NCBI RefSeq assembly: GCF_000661955.1
Contig: NZ_CP007597.1
Location: 1,667,605 to 1,731,604, forward strand
DNA length: 64,000 bases
Direction of reading: 5' to 3'
Origin: Stenotrophomonas rhizophila
GTDB lineage: Bacteria > Pseudomonadota > Gammaproteobacteria > Xanthomonadales > Xanthomonadaceae
Shown here: positions 52,183 to 63,287 of the stretch, in pieces
Layout: each line of letters starts with the position of its first letter
Numbering within the stretch: position 1 is the stretch's first letter
Notes under the pieces: generated by a model
The model's database searches: none
Told to the model about the DNA's origin: nothing
What the model saw: the letters and a program-made list of their open reading frames with translations, nothing else
Made by a program: the position numbers and the translations under genes

Positions 52183-55014
52183 TTATTCAGCAACCGAGTC
52201 GTTGAACGGGTTGACCAGGGCATCGGCGATCAGCTTCTGCTGTTCGATGATGTGGTCAGCCATGTGTCCAGCGGCCGGCGATGCCGAACGGGCGCGACCG
52301 GCGTAGTGCAGGCTCTGGCCATCGGCCAGGCAGAACTGCAGGTGGTGGCGGATCTGGTACCACGCCCCCTGGTTCTGCGGTTCTTCCTGCGTCCACACCA
52401 CATCGGCAGCCTTGCCGTACTTCTTCAGTTCGGCAGCCAGCAGCGCGCGCGGGAACGGATACAGCTGTTCGACGCGGATGATGGCCACATCGTCCTGGCC
52501 ACGCTTGGTCTGGTCTTCCAGCAGGTCGTAATAGACCTTGCCCGAACACAGCACCACGCGCTTGACCTTCTTGGCGTCTGCGTTGGCATCGCCGATCAGG
52601 TGCTGGAACTCGCCATTGGCCAGCTCTTCCAGGCTCGACACGGCCAGCTTGTGGCGCAGCAGCGACTTGGGCGACATCACCACCAGCGGCTTGCGCGTGG
52701 TCATGCGCATCTGGCGACGCAGCATGTGGTACGCCTGCGCCGGGGTCGACGGCACGCACACCAGCATGTTCTCCAGCGCGCACAGCTGCAGGAAACGCTC
52801 CAGGCGCGCGGAGCTGTGCTCCGGACCCTGGCCTTCGTAACCGTGCGGCAGCAGCAGGGTAAGGCCGGTGATACGGCCCCACTTGGCTTCGCCGGCAGCG
52901 ATGAACTGATCGATCACGACCTGGGCGCCGTTGGCGAAATCGCCGAACTGGCCTTCCCAGATGCACAGGGTGTTCGGATCGGTGGTGGAGAAGCCGTACT
53001 CATAGGCCATCACCGCTTCTTCGCTGAGCAGCGAATCGATGATGGTGGCCTGTTCCGGCGACTCGACCAGCTGGCGCAGCGGCAGGTAGTAGTTGTCGGT
53101 CTTCTGGTCGTGCAGGATCGCGTGGCGGTGGGTAAACGTACCGCGGCCGACGTCCTGGCCGACCAGGCGCAGGCTGTTGCCTTCGTCCAGCACGGTGGCG
53201 TAAGCCAGGTTCTCGGCAAAGCCCCAGTCGCCCGGGATCTCGCCGGCGGCCATCTTGCGACGGTCGTCATACACCTTGGCCACACGCGAGTGCAGCTCCA
53301 CGCCTTCAGGCACGGTGTTGATCAGCTTCGCCAGCTGCTTGACCTTCTCCATGCCCACCGCGGTGGAGATGGGATCGGACAGCTTGCCGTTCAGCAGCGC
53401 AGGCCAATCGACGTACATCTTGCTCGTGGCCGGGGTCTTCTCGACCGCCGCCAGCTCGGTGGTCACTTCACCGGCATCGAGCTTGTTGCGGTAAGCATCG
53501 ACCAGCGCCTTGCCGGCGTCGGCCGGAATCACGCCGGCTGCTTCCAGCTTGGCCGCGTACAGCTCGCGGGTGGTCTGGTGCTTGCGGATCACCTGGTACA
53601 TCAGCGGCTGGGTGATCGCCGGTTCGTCGGCCTCGTTGTGGCCCCAACGGCGGTAGCACATCAGATCGATGACCACGTCCTTGGCGAACTTCTGGCGGAA
53701 CTCGAAGGCCAGCTGGGCAGCGAACACCACCGCTTCGGGATCATCGCCATTCACGTGCAGCACCGGGGCGGCGATCATCTTCGCCACGTCGGTGGCATAG
53801 CGCGTGGAGCGCGTATCCAGCGGGTTGGAGGTGGTGAAGCCGACCTGGTTGTTGACCACGATGTGCACCGTGCCACCAACGGCGAAGCCGCGGGCCTGGG
53901 ACATCTGGAACAGTTCCATGACCACGCCCTGGCCGGAGAAGGCCGCGTCGCCGTGGATCAGGATCGGCATCACCTGCTTGCGCGCGGAGTCGCCGCGGCG
54001 CTCCTGGCGCGAACGCACCGAACCGGCCACGACCGGGTCGGCGATTTCCAGGTGCGACGGGTTGAAGGCCAGCGCCAGGTGGACGGCGCCGCCCGGGGTG
54101 GACACGTCAGCCGAGAAGCCCATGTGGTACTTCACGTCGCCGGCCGAGGCGTGCTCGTCGTGCTCGAACTTGCCTTCGAACTCGTCGAACAGCTTGCGCG
54201 GGCTCTTGCCCAGCGTGTTGACTAGCACGTTCAGGCGGCCGCGGTGGGCCATGCCGATCACCACGTCCTTGACGCCATCCTTGCCGGCGTCACGGATGAT
54301 GGTGTCCATCATCGGGATCAGCGCATCGCCGCCTTCCAGCGAGAAGCGCTTCTGGCCCACGTACTTGGTATGCAGGTAGCGCTCCAGACCCTCGGCCGCC
54401 GTGAGGCGTTCCAGGGTGCGGCGCTGGGTGTCGGCATCCAGGTTGTAGTTGCCACCGGCCGTTTCCAGGCGCTGGTACAGCCACTGGCGCTGCTCGACCT
54501 CGGAGATGTGCATGAATTCCGCACCGATCGAGCCGGTGTAGGTCTTCTTCAGGCGCTCCAGCAGGTCGCGCAGCTTCATGCGCGGCTGGCCGGCGATGCC
54601 GCCGGTGCTGAACTCGCTGCCCAGGTCGCTCTCGGACAGGCTGTGGAACGGCAGCCCCAAGTCCGGCGGGTTGGTCGGCGGGGTCAGGCCCAGCGGGTCC
54701 AGGCTCGCACCGAGGTGGCCACGCGAACGGTAGGCGGTGATCAGACGGCCGACATTGCGCTCGCGCTCGTCGCCGGCACCGGTGGCCGTACCGCTGTTGG
54801 CAGCGTTTTTGGCAGCGTCGGTGATGTGGGCGATGACGGCCGAGTGCGGAATGTCACCGGCTTCGCGGCCCTTGAAGCCGTCGAAGTAGGTCTTCCATTT
54901 GGGATCGACACTGTCCGGAGAAACGAGGTACTGCTCGTACAGATCCTCGATATAGGAGGCGTTGCCGCCGGCGAGCTGCGAAGACTGCGCAAACTGCTTC
55001 AGTAGATTGTCCAC
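52183..55014 (-). CDS. sucA: 2-oxoglutarate dehydrogenase E1
   Basis: Thiamine-diphosphate decarboxylase starting the TCA-cycle OGDH reaction, 943 residues. The N-terminal E2-binding segment [20 protein letters not shown] is typical, then [14 protein letters not shown], the ThDP-binding block [18 protein letters not shown] with [12 protein letters not shown], and the C-terminal transketolase domain [19 protein letters not shown]. The start is GTG at 55014 ([11 protein letters not shown]), chosen because the family begins there; upstream codons to 55230 are open but unrelated. Confidence 0.96.
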   Translation of the reverse strand: MDNLLKQFAQSSQLAGGNASYIEDLYEQYLVSPDSVDPKWKTYFDGFKGREAGDIPHSAVIAHITDAAKNAANSGTATGAGDERERNVGRLITAYRSRGHLGASLDPLGLTPPTNPPDLGLPFHSLSESDLGSEFSTGGIAGQPRMKLRDLLERLKKTYTGSIGAEFMHISEVEQRQWLYQRLETAGGNYNLDADTQRRTLERLTAAEGLERYLHTKYVGQKRFSLEGGDALIPMMDTIIRDAGKDGVKDVVIGMAHRGRLNVLVNTLGKSPRKLFDEFEGKFEHDEHASAGDVKYHMGFSADVSTPGGAVHLALAFNPSHLEIADPVVAGSVRSRQERRGDSARKQVMPILIHGDAAFSGQGVVMELFQMSQARGFAVGGTVHIVVNNQVGFTTSNPLDTRSTRYATDVAKMIAAPVLHVNGDDPEAVVFAAQLAFEFRQKFAKDVVIDLMCYRRWGHNEADEPAITQPLMYQVIRKHQTTRELYAAKLEAAGVIPADAGKALVDAYRNKLDAGEVTTELAAVEKTPATSKMYVDWPALLNGKLSDPISTAVGMEKVKQLAKLINTVPEGVELHSRVAKVYDDRRKMAAGEIPGDWGFAENLAYATVLDEGNSLRLVGQDVGRGTFTHRHAILHDQKTDNYYLPLRQLVESPEQATIIDSLLSEEAVMAYEYGFSTTDPNTLCIWEGQFGDFANGAQVVIDQFIAAGEAKWGRITGLTLLLPHGYEGQGPEHSSARLERFLQLCALENMLVCVPSTPAQAYHMLRRQMRMTTRKPLVVMSPKSLLRHKLAVSSLEELANGEFQHLIGDANADAKKVKRVVLCSGKVYYDLLEDQTKRGQDDVAIIRVEQLYPFPRALLAAELKKYGKAADVVWTQEEPQNQGAWYQIRHHLQFCLADGQSLHYAGRARSASPAAGHMADHIIEQQKLIADALVNPFNDSVAE

Positions 55015-55106
55015 GATGGAGGGTCGGATTCGCTTGTGGGGTAAGGCTTCGATGATCCGGCAGGGAAAAGTGAATAGCCCTGCGCGGGCGGTATCTAACT
55101 CCCCAA

Positions 55107-55112
55107 ATTGTA
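55107..55112 (-). promoter_or_regulatory. Candidate -10 of the sucA operon
   Basis: TACAAT on the minus strand, 93 bp before the sucA start, in the AT-richest stretch of the 185-bp upstream region. No good -35 is visible at standard spacing. Confidence 0.3.
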
Positions 55113-55199
55113 CCCCCATCGGGACAGGAAGGGGCACCGATGGGACCTTGGCAGGACCTGCGGTGTCATTCCCAGACAGGTTCGAGCCCGTGGCGTGAG

Positions 55200-56105
55200 C
55201 TACAGGCCGATCGCCCGCAGTTCGCTGCATTCACGCGAACGTTCCCATACGCGCTGCAAACCGTCCTGCAACGGCCGCGAACGTGCTCGCAGCGCGAGCC
55301 CGGCTTCGCCGTCGAAACGGTGCCCGCTCAGACGAAAGTAGTAGTCGCCGGCATCGTTGAGCAGGCAGGCCGAGGCCGACGCGCGGTCGATCGGGTCGCT
55401 GACCTGGCGGATCCGGAACACGCTGGGCAGGCGTTGCAGCAGCCCCAGCAGCGGTGAGCCGGCCTGGGCGATGGCGGCGGCGTCGTGCACGATCAACAGG
55501 GCCTGCTTGTCGTGGCGGGCGGTGGCGAACCGGCGCAGCGCCTCCAGCACCGGCGGGGCATCCAGCACCCCGGGGTCGAGCTGGCGGCTGTGCAGCCACA
55601 GCTGGCGGCGGGCACGGTGGACCAGGGCGGTGGTGATCGCCACGGCCTGGTCGGCACTATCGATGGCCACCGCCCCGTCCAGCACCAGACGCATGTGCTG
55701 GTGGGCGATGCCGGCCTCGGTGAAGACCTCGCCCTCGGGCAGGAAGCCCTGGCGGGTATAGAACACCCGGGCCGGCAGCTGGGCGTGCAGGCTCACTTCC
55801 CGCCAGTGGCGGCTGCGCGCGGCGCCGATCAGGGCCAGCAGCAGGGCCTCCCCGACGCCGCGGCCCCGCCAGTCGGCCAGCACCGCCATGCGGCCGATCC
55901 GGCCGTCCGGGGTGAGCCGCCCGGCACCGATCGGTTCGCCGTCGCTGCCACGGGCCAAGACGTGGGCGCTGAGCGGGTCCAGCGCGTCGATTTCCAGCGC
56001 GGCCGGCACCTGCTGCTCCTCGACGAACACGCGCTGGCGGACCCGATGCAGCGCCTCGCGCTGCGTCGGGTAGTCCACGACGTCGACCTGGAAGCGGGTC
56101 GCCAT
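55200..56105 (-). CDS. GNAT acetyltransferase with extra C-terminal domain
   Basis: A 301-residue protein. The first 145 residues are a GNAT domain (VRQRVFVEEQQVPAALEIDA, acetyl-CoA loop GRIGRMAVLADWRGRGVGEA, VFYTRQGFLPEG), close to the ElaA-like group. The remaining 155 (TTALVHRARRQLWLHSRQLD ... ending ELRAIGL) form a separate domain that recalls phospholipase-D-like folds without a clear HKD motif. It starts 2 bp after the roxA stop, so they form an operon upstream of sucA. Confidence 0.82.
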   Translation of the reverse strand: MATRFQVDVVDYPTQREALHRVRQRVFVEEQQVPAALEIDALDPLSAHVLARGSDGEPIGAGRLTPDGRIGRMAVLADWRGRGVGEALLLALIGAARSRHWREVSLHAQLPARVFYTRQGFLPEGEVFTEAGIAHQHMRLVLDGAVAIDSADQAVAITTALVHRARRQLWLHSRQLDPGVLDAPPVLEALRRFATARHDKQALLIVHDAAAIAQAGSPLLGLLQRLPSVFRIRQVSDPIDRASASACLLNDAGDYYFRLSGHRFDGEAGLALRARSRPLQDGLQRVWERSRECSELRAIGL

Positions 56106-56107
56106 GC

Positions 56108-57529
56108 TCAGACCGGCTTGCCGTCGTCCTGGTCGTCGCTGTCGTCGAAATCGACGATGACTTCGATGCCATCTTCGTGGATGGTCACTTCATGCACGTC
56201 GGCCTCGACGGTGGCGTCGTGCATGACCTCGATGCTGTCGGTGCCGTCAACGACGGCGTCCTCGGCGAAGTGGCCGTCTTCGACGTCGTCCTCTTCGTCA
56301 TCGACATCCTCGTCGATGGCGTTCGGGTCGAACAACTGGTAGTAGCCACCGGCCACCAGGGCCTGCACGGCGTCGCGGCCCTTGGCCGAGAGCTTGAGGT
56401 AGAGCGGACCGCCGAGCTGTTCGGTGGCCGCCAGGACCTGCGCATCCTTGACCGGCAGGGCAAACTCCAGGCCGCTGCAGTACAGGCTGGCCCCGCGCTT
56501 GGCGCGGCGCCAGGCCATGCGTGCCCACGGGTGGCGCTGCAGGTCCAGGCCGGCGGCCAGCGCGTCCTCGATTTCTTCGCGCGGCAGCGGGTCGGCACCG
56601 GCCACCACGTCGCCGGCGGCGCGGTAGGTGGTGATGAAGCGGCCGAACCAGTCGCCGAGCTTGTCGGGGTCGTTCATGCGGATGGCATTGAGCGCCTCGA
56701 CCACGCGGTTCATGGCCAGTACGTCGATTTCGTTGGGGTCTTCGGGCAGCTTGAGATCCGGATCCTGGTAGCGGATCGACTCGTCGGCGCCTTCGATGAG
56801 GGTGTCCAGGTAGTCGCTGATCAGTTCGGCCGAGGCCGGTGCGCGCATGCCGAAGGAGAAGGTCAGGCAGGGGTCTTCGGCGACGCCGTTGTGCGGGACA
56901 TTGGGCGGCAGGTAGAGCATGTCGCCCGGTTCCAGCACCCAGTCGTGGGTGGGCTTGAAGCGGCGCAGGAGCTTGAGTTCGACGTCGTCGCGGAAGTCCA
57001 GCGGGGGGCGCTTGCCCTTGGTGGATTCACTGGCGTCGATCTGCCAGCGGCGGTGGCCGTAGGCCTGCAGCAGGAAGACGTCGTACTGGTCGACGTGGGC
57101 GCCGACCGAGCCGCCGGTGGCGGCGAAGCTGATCATCACATCGTCCATGCGCCAGCGCGGCAGGAAGTCGAAGTGGTTGACGAGGGCGCGGACGTCGGCG
57201 TCCCACTTGTCCACGTCCTGGACGAGCAGGGTCCAGTCGTGGTCGGGCATGCCGGGGAATTCGTCTTCCTGGAACGGGCCGGTACGCACGCTCCAGCCGT
57301 CGGTGGCGGGGTCATGGGTGATGAGGCGCGACAGGGCGGTTTCTTCGCAGGCCAGGCCGGCGAGGTCTTCGGGCTGGACGGGGGTTTCGAAATCGGGGAA
57401 GGCGCCGCGGATGAGCAGCGGGCGCTTCTGCCAGTAGTCGCGCAGGAAGACGGCGGCGGGCATGCCGAGCGGCAGGCCGGGGCGGGCCTGGATTTCGATG
57501 ACGGGGGTCTTGGTGGTGCGGGCAGCCAT
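56108..57529 (-). CDS. roxA: JmjC ribosomal oxygenase (RoxA/YcfD-like)
   Basis: Fe(II)/2-oxoglutarate dioxygenase; E. coli RoxA hydroxylates Arg81 of ribosomal protein L16. The metal triad is seen as HVD in GGSVGAHVDQYDVFL and His in PPNVPHNGVA, within the cupin/JmjC fold, followed by the helical dimerisation and winged-helix parts. At 473 residues it is about 100 longer than E. coli RoxA because of a strongly acidic tail (AIDEDVDDEEDDVEDGHFAE and more Asp/Glu to the end). The ATG at 57529 follows GGATTCCCCC. Confidence 0.88.
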   Translation of the reverse strand: MAARTTKTPVIEIQARPGLPLGMPAAVFLRDYWQKRPLLIRGAFPDFETPVQPEDLAGLACEETALSRLITHDPATDGWSVRTGPFQEDEFPGMPDHDWTLLVQDVDKWDADVRALVNHFDFLPRWRMDDVMISFAATGGSVGAHVDQYDVFLLQAYGHRRWQIDASESTKGKRPPLDFRDDVELKLLRRFKPTHDWVLEPGDMLYLPPNVPHNGVAEDPCLTFSFGMRAPASAELISDYLDTLIEGADESIRYQDPDLKLPEDPNEIDVLAMNRVVEALNAIRMNDPDKLGDWFGRFITTYRAAGDVVAGADPLPREEIEDALAAGLDLQRHPWARMAWRRAKRGASLYCSGLEFALPVKDAQVLAATEQLGGPLYLKLSAKGRDAVQALVAGGYYQLFDPNAIDEDVDDEEDDVEDGHFAEDAVVDGTDSIEVMHDATVEADVHEVTIHEDGIEVIVDFDDSDDQDDGKPV

Positions 57530-57675
57530 GGGGGAATCCTTGGAGCGTGTAGACGGAAAGCGGGGGCGCGGCAGGTGGCCGGCGCGAGCGGGGCCATTGT
57601 CCGCTGGTTGGGGCCGATGTGCACCTGCGGTGGGGTGTCGCGGGGTGGTGGGGGTGGAGTTTCGAAGCGTAAGGC

Positions 57676-57711
57676 CACGTCCAAAGCTACGTCCAAAGCC
57701 ACGTCCAAAGC
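57676..57711. repeat. Three 12-bp tandem repeats
   Basis: CACGTCCAAAGC, TACGTCCAAAGC, CACGTCCAAAGC in direct succession, in the roxA upstream region. Confidence 0.9.
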
Positions 57712-57734
57712 AGCGCCTTGACTGACTGCGGCGG

Positions 57735-57843
57735 GAGGTGGCCGGGCAGCCTTGCCCAGGACACGCCGTAAACCCGTCCATGGGGGCTCGGTGTTGCCAT
57801 CCATGGCAACACACGGTCCTGGGCAAGGCCGCCCGGCCACCTC
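57735..57843. repeat. 109-bp long palindrome with inner hairpin
   Basis: A left arm starting GAGGTGGCCGGGC (57735-57762) pairs over 28 bp with the right arm (57816-57843), with one mismatch. Inside lies a second perfect hairpin GTGTTGCCAT/ATGGCAACAC (57791-57812). It does not begin with GTAG, so it is not a SMAG. The family is unknown. Confidence 0.85.
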
Positions 57844-57946
57844 TGGACGGTATCCGGTGTGGGCGGCGGGTAAGGCGGGTCAGTGGCGTGCGTTGTTACG
57901 TGACGTGCGCGGTAACGAAGTACGACAGAGGTGATGTGTGGCTCTG

Positions 57947-58160
57947 GTAGGGTCGGGTCCCAACCGACTGCCGATACGGGGTCCAGACCCGGTAACGCAT
58001 TGCAACGAAACACAGGTAGAGCCGGGCTCTGCCCGGCTGCTCTGTAGCCCGTGGCGATAAATGGACCCTGACGATGCAAGCGCCCGTCCTTCTCCGGCCA
58101 GGATCATGCGTTCGTCGCGTTGATCGGCAGGATCGGCGGTCGATCGGGATCCGACCCTAC
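57947..58160. repeat. Inverted-repeat element, copy 1
   Basis: Starts GTAGGGTCGGGTCCC and ends with the near-complement GGGATCCGACCCTAC (15-bp ends, one mismatch), 214 bp. It contains an internal SMAG (GTAGAGCCGGGCTCTGCC near 58014) and no coding sequence. A second copy lies at 58310. Confidence 0.8.
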
Positions 58161-58309
58161 CGGGTGGGTCGGCGACGGGCATGTCCGCGGCCTTTGTCTT
58201 GCGGGAATGTGCGCGGGTACCGCACCGGGCGACGTCGGCTCGGGCGATGTCCCGCGGCCCGTTCCGTCCGTGGCTTCGCGGCGACCAAGGCCGGACGATG
58301 CATGGCCCG

Positions 58310-58517
58310 GTAGGGTCGGGTCCCAACCGACTGCCGATACGGGGTCCGGATCCGGTAACGCATTGCAATGAAACGCCCGTAGAGCCGGGCTCTGCCCGGC
58401 TGCTCTATGGCCCGCGGCGATAAAGAGACGATGCCAGCGCCCGTCCTTCTCCGGCCAGGGTCATGCGTTCGTCGCGTTGATCAGCAGGGTCGGCGGTCGA
58501 TCGGGATCCGACCCTAC
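58310..58517. repeat. Inverted-repeat element, copy 2
   Basis: 208 bp, the same ends and interior as the copy at 57947 with scattered substitutions and small indels. The 149 bp between copies also begins to repeat after this copy (CGGGTGGGTCGGC). Confidence 0.8.
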
Positions 58518-58628
58518 CGGGTGGGTCGGCGGCGGGGATGGCCGCGGCCTTCGTCCAGACCCGGTAGCACATTGCAACGAAACGCCGTAGAGCCGGGCTC
58601 TGCCGGGCTGCCCCCCAGCCCACAACGA

Positions 58629-58661
58629 AGAAGGGACGCGGGCAGTGCCGGCGTCCCTTCT
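58629..58661 (-). terminator. Hairpin after purB
   Basis: AGAAGGGACGC/GCGTCCCTTCT stem with an 11-nt loop, 25 bp past the purB stop on the minus strand. The U-tract is weak. Confidence 0.55.
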
Positions 58662-58685
58662 GGGGTCCTGCGGGTGGCGGGATCC

Positions 58686-60089
<1,404 letters not shown>

Positions 60090-61412
60090 CTACGCTGCCC
60101 CGGGGGCCTCGGCCTGTGCCATGCGTACGGTGACGGCCTGGATGCGGTGGCCGACCATGCGCTTGATGGTGAACTGGTGGCCGTCGATCACCAGCTGCTC
60201 GCCCTCTTCAGGCAGGCGTTGCAACTGGTGGACGATCAGCCCGCCGACCGAATTGAGGTGGTCCGGGGCCTCCAGGTCATGCCCGAGCAGGCGCTCCAGC
60301 CGGAAGATCGAGGTCGAGCCGGCCACCAGCAGGCTGCCATCGGCGCCGCGGGTGGGGGCGTCCTTGACGATATGCGGGTGCTCGTCCTCGATGTCACCCA
60401 CCACCACTTCCAGCAGGTCTTCCAGGGTGAAGTAGCCCAGGATGCGGCCATGTTCCTCCACGCACAGCGCCAGGTGCGTGGTGCCGGTGCGGAAGCGTTC
60501 CAGCACGCTGGGAACCGGGGTCTCCAGCGCGATCAGGTTGGCCGGGCGCAGCAGCGCGCGCAGATCGTCGGTGGGGTTGCCGCGGGCAATTTCCACCAGC
60601 AGGTCTTTCATGTGCAGGATGCCGAGCACGTCCTCGCCATCGCGGTCGAACCACGGGTAGCGGCTGTAGCGGCTTTCGGCGAATTCGGCCATCACCTCGG
60701 CCAGATCCATGCCATCGCGGAACGAGCGCAGGTGGTCGCGCGGGCGCATCAGGTCGCCGGCGACCAGCTCCGGCAGTTCCAGTGCGTGGCTCATCAGGGT
60801 CAGGCCGTGGTCGGGCGCACTGTCGGTGGGCTGCTGGCGGCCGACGATGAGCTTGAGTTCCTCGCGCGAATAGCGGTGCGAGGTGTGTTCAACATCGCCC
60901 CAGCCGGCCAACCGCAGCAGCGCGTTGGCGCTGTTGTTGAGCAGCCAGATGGCCGGGTACATGGCCCAGTAGAACAGGTACAGGGGCGCGGCGGTCCACA
61001 GCGACATGCGGTCCGGGCGGCGGATCGCCATCGACTTGGGGGCCAGTTCGCCCAGCACGATGTGCAGGAAGGAAATCACGCTGAAGGCAATGATGAAAGC
61101 GGTCAGGCGCGAGGCGTCGGCGCTCATGCCGAAGGCATCGAACAGCGGTTGCAGCAGGTGCGCGAAGGCCGGCTCGCCGACCCAGCCCAGGCCCAGCGAC
61201 GACAGGGTGATGCCGAGCTGGCACGCCGACAGATAGGCATCCAGATGGGAGTGCACGTTGAGCAGCAGGCGGCCGCGCCAGCCGTGCCGTTCGGCCAGGC
61301 CGACGGCCTGGGTATGGCGCAGCTTGACCAGGGCGAACTCGGCGGCCACGAAGAAGCCGTTGAGCAGCACCAGGCCGAAGGCCAACAGCAGCAGGAGCAG
61401 GTTGCCGATCAT
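60090..61412 (-). CDS. CNNM/CorC-type membrane protein (hemolysin family)
   Basis: A 440-residue protein: a DUF21 domain with four TM helices (LLLLLAFGLVLLNGFFVAAE ... SVISFLHIVLGELAPKSMAI), a pair of CBS domains (about 205-325, LMRPRDHLRSFRDGMDLAEV, then GILGYFTLEDLLEVVVGDI-like), and a CorC_HlyC domain at the C-terminus (SIFRLERLLGHDLEAPD). Family members take part in magnesium or cobalt efflux; the older 'hemolysin' name is historical. It lies just upstream of purB and may share its transcript. Confidence 0.92.
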   Translation of the reverse strand: MIGNLLLLLLAFGLVLLNGFFVAAEFALVKLRHTQAVGLAERHGWRGRLLLNVHSHLDAYLSACQLGITLSSLGLGWVGEPAFAHLLQPLFDAFGMSADASRLTAFIIAFSVISFLHIVLGELAPKSMAIRRPDRMSLWTAAPLYLFYWAMYPAIWLLNNSANALLRLAGWGDVEHTSHRYSREELKLIVGRQQPTDSAPDHGLTLMSHALELPELVAGDLMRPRDHLRSFRDGMDLAEVMAEFAESRYSRYPWFDRDGEDVLGILHMKDLLVEIARGNPTDDLRALLRPANLIALETPVPSVLERFRTGTTHLALCVEEHGRILGYFTLEDLLEVVVGDIEDEHPHIVKDAPTRGADGSLLVAGSTSIFRLERLLGHDLEAPDHLNSVGGLIVHQLQRLPEEGEQLVIDGHQFTIKRMVGHRIQAVTVRMAQAEAPGAA

Positions 61413-61697
61413 CGCGCGCCTCGCGGCGTGGCCGCAGGCAAAGAGGCAACCGCATGGACGCAGGGAGCGTGCAGGGCTGCGCGCGCAGCGGCGCGCCAGG
61501 AACTACAGTGAGGGTCATCACCCATGGGGGCGGAGATCTTTCTGAATGGACACGAATCCCGAGTCTAGCCGATCACCCGCGCTGTTGGGTTTCAGCGCAC
61601 GGTGGGAGTATTGTGCGCAGAGCCGCCAGCCAGGGAATCAGGCCCATTGCCAGCCGCAGATTCCCTTTCCCTACCGAAAGAATCGCGGAGTAATGCA

Positions 61698-63113
61698 ATG
61701 AGCAAGGGATTCAGGATCGAACACGACAGCATGGGCGAACTGCAGGTGCCCAGTGATGCGTTGTGGGGCGCGCAGACGCAGCGGGCGGTGAACAACTTCC
61801 CGGTCTCCGGTCAGCGCATGCCACGCGGCTTCATCCGCGCGCTGGGCATGGTCAAGGGCGCGGCGGCGGCGGTGAACGTGGAGCTCGGTCATCTGCCGAA
61901 GAACATCGGCAAGGCCGTCGAGGCAGCCGCGGCCGAAGTGGCCGACGGCCAGCACGATGCGCACTTCCCGATCGATGTGTACCAGACCGGTTCGGGCACG
62001 TCGTCGAACATGAATGCCAACGAGGTGATTGCCACCCTGGCCAACCGCGCGGGCAAGGCGGGCAAGCTGGCGGTGCATCCCAACGACCACGTCAACCAGG
62101 GGCAGAGCTCCAACGATGTGATTCCCACGGCGCTGCGCGTGTCGGCGCTGCTGGGCGTGCACGAACAGCTGCTGCCGGCGCTGGTGCACCTGCGCAAGAC
62201 CATCGACAAGAAGGGCCGCAGCCTGCGCAAGGTGGTCAAGACCGGGCGCACCCACCTCATGGATGCCATGCCGCTCACCTTCGAGCAGGAGTTCGGGGCG
62301 TGGTCGGCGCAGTTGTCGTCGGCGCAGGAGCGTATCGAAGACAGCCTCAAGCGGCTGCGCCGGCTGCCGCTGGGTGGCACGGCGATCGGCACCGGCATCA
62401 ATGCCGATCCGCGCTTTGGCGAACGCGTGGCCAAGCTGCTCAAGCAGCAGACCGGGGTCAAGTTCGACAGCGCCGAGAACAAGTTCGAAGGCCTGGCCGC
62501 GCAGGACGATGCGGTGGAACTGTCCGGCCAGCTCAACGCGCTGGCAGTGGCGCTGATCAAGATCGCCAACGACCTGCGCTGGATGAATGCCGGTCCGCTG
62601 GCCGGCCTGGGCGAGATTGAACTGCCGGCACTGCAGCCGGGCAGCTCGATCATGCCGGGCAAGGTCAACCCGGTGATTCCCGAAGCGACGGTGATGGTGT
62701 GTGCGCAGGTGATCGGCCACCACACCGCGATCACCGTGGCCGGGCAGACCGGCAACTTCCAGTTGAACGTGACGCTGCCGCTGATCGCGGCCAACCTGCT
62801 CGATGGGATCGGCCTCTTGGCCAACATCTCGCGCCTGCTGGCCGATACCGCGATTGCCGGCCTGACGGTGCGCGAAGACCGGGTGCGCGAGGCGCTGGAT
62901 CGCAACCCGATCCTGGTGACGGCGCTGAACCCGATCATCGGCTATGAAAAGGCCGCGGGAATCGCCAAGCGCGCCTACAAGGAGCAGCGCCCGGTGCTGG
63001 ACGTGGCGCTGGAAGACAGCGGGCTGTCCGAGGCCGAGCTGCGCAAGCTGCTGGATCCGGCGGCGCTGACGGCCGGTGGTATCCATGCTGGTGGCGGCGG
63101 TGGCGGTGGTTGA
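61698..63113 (+). CDS. fumC: Fumarate hydratase, class II
   Basis: Oxygen-stable, metal-free fumarase, 471 residues, of the same superfamily as purB. It has the TGSGTSSNMNANEVIA block, the catalytic region GRTHLMDAMPLTF and the signature GSSIMPGKVNPVIPEA. The start is the ATG at 61698 with GCGGAG upstream; the frame is open to 61602. The C-terminus is unusual, ending GGIHAGGGGGGG. It would back up the Fe-S fumarase (29.1 kb) under oxidative or iron stress. A terminator follows. Confidence 0.95.
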   Translation: MSKGFRIEHDSMGELQVPSDALWGAQTQRAVNNFPVSGQRMPRGFIRALGMVKGAAAAVNVELGHLPKNIGKAVEAAAAEVADGQHDAHFPIDVYQTGSGTSSNMNANEVIATLANRAGKAGKLAVHPNDHVNQGQSSNDVIPTALRVSALLGVHEQLLPALVHLRKTIDKKGRSLRKVVKTGRTHLMDAMPLTFEQEFGAWSAQLSSAQERIEDSLKRLRRLPLGGTAIGTGINADPRFGERVAKLLKQQTGVKFDSAENKFEGLAAQDDAVELSGQLNALAVALIKIANDLRWMNAGPLAGLGEIELPALQPGSSIMPGKVNPVIPEATVMVCAQVIGHHTAITVAGQTGNFQLNVTLPLIAANLLDGIGLLANISRLLADTAIAGLTVREDRVREALDRNPILVTALNPIIGYEKAAGIAKRAYKEQRPVLDVALEDSGLSEAELRKLLDPAALTAGGIHAGGGGGGG

Positions 63114-63137
63114 TCGATACAGGTAGCGGCAACAACG

Positions 63138-63164
63138 AAAAACGGGCCGAAAGGCCCGTTTTTT
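63138..63164 (+). terminator. Intrinsic terminator of fumC
   Basis: AAAAACGGGCC, GAAA loop, GGCCCGTTTTT, 24 bp after the stop. Confidence 0.94.
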
Positions 63165-63173
63165 GTTCCGCCG

Positions 63174-63266
63174 GTAGTGCCGGCCGCTGGCCGGCGCTTC
63201 GTTCCCGCCGAGAGCAAGCCGTTCGGTGACCGGAAATTCAGGGGCAGCCGGGCAGAGCCCGGCGCT
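63174..63266. repeat. Two SMAG copies
   Basis: A direct GTAGTGCCGGCCGCTGGCC copy from 63174 and an inverted AGCCGGGCAGAGCCCGGC copy (about 63245-63267), in the 320-bp gap between convergent fumC and the lipoprotein gene. Confidence 0.88.
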
Positions 63267-63287
63267 ACGGGCGCTGGCTCCGTGGCC

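Larger units (their letters stand above)
57530..58685. other. Gene-free, repeat-rich intergenic region roxA-purB
   Basis: No credible gene in 1156 bp. In order it holds a 12-bp triplicate (57676-57711), a 109-bp palindrome (57735-57843), two copies of a roughly 210-bp inverted-repeat element (57947-58160, 58310-58517) whose copies are 363 bp apart, a partial third repeat (from 58553) with SMAG GTAGAGCCGGGCTCTGCC copies, and a hairpin after purB (58629-58661). Confidence 0.8.
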
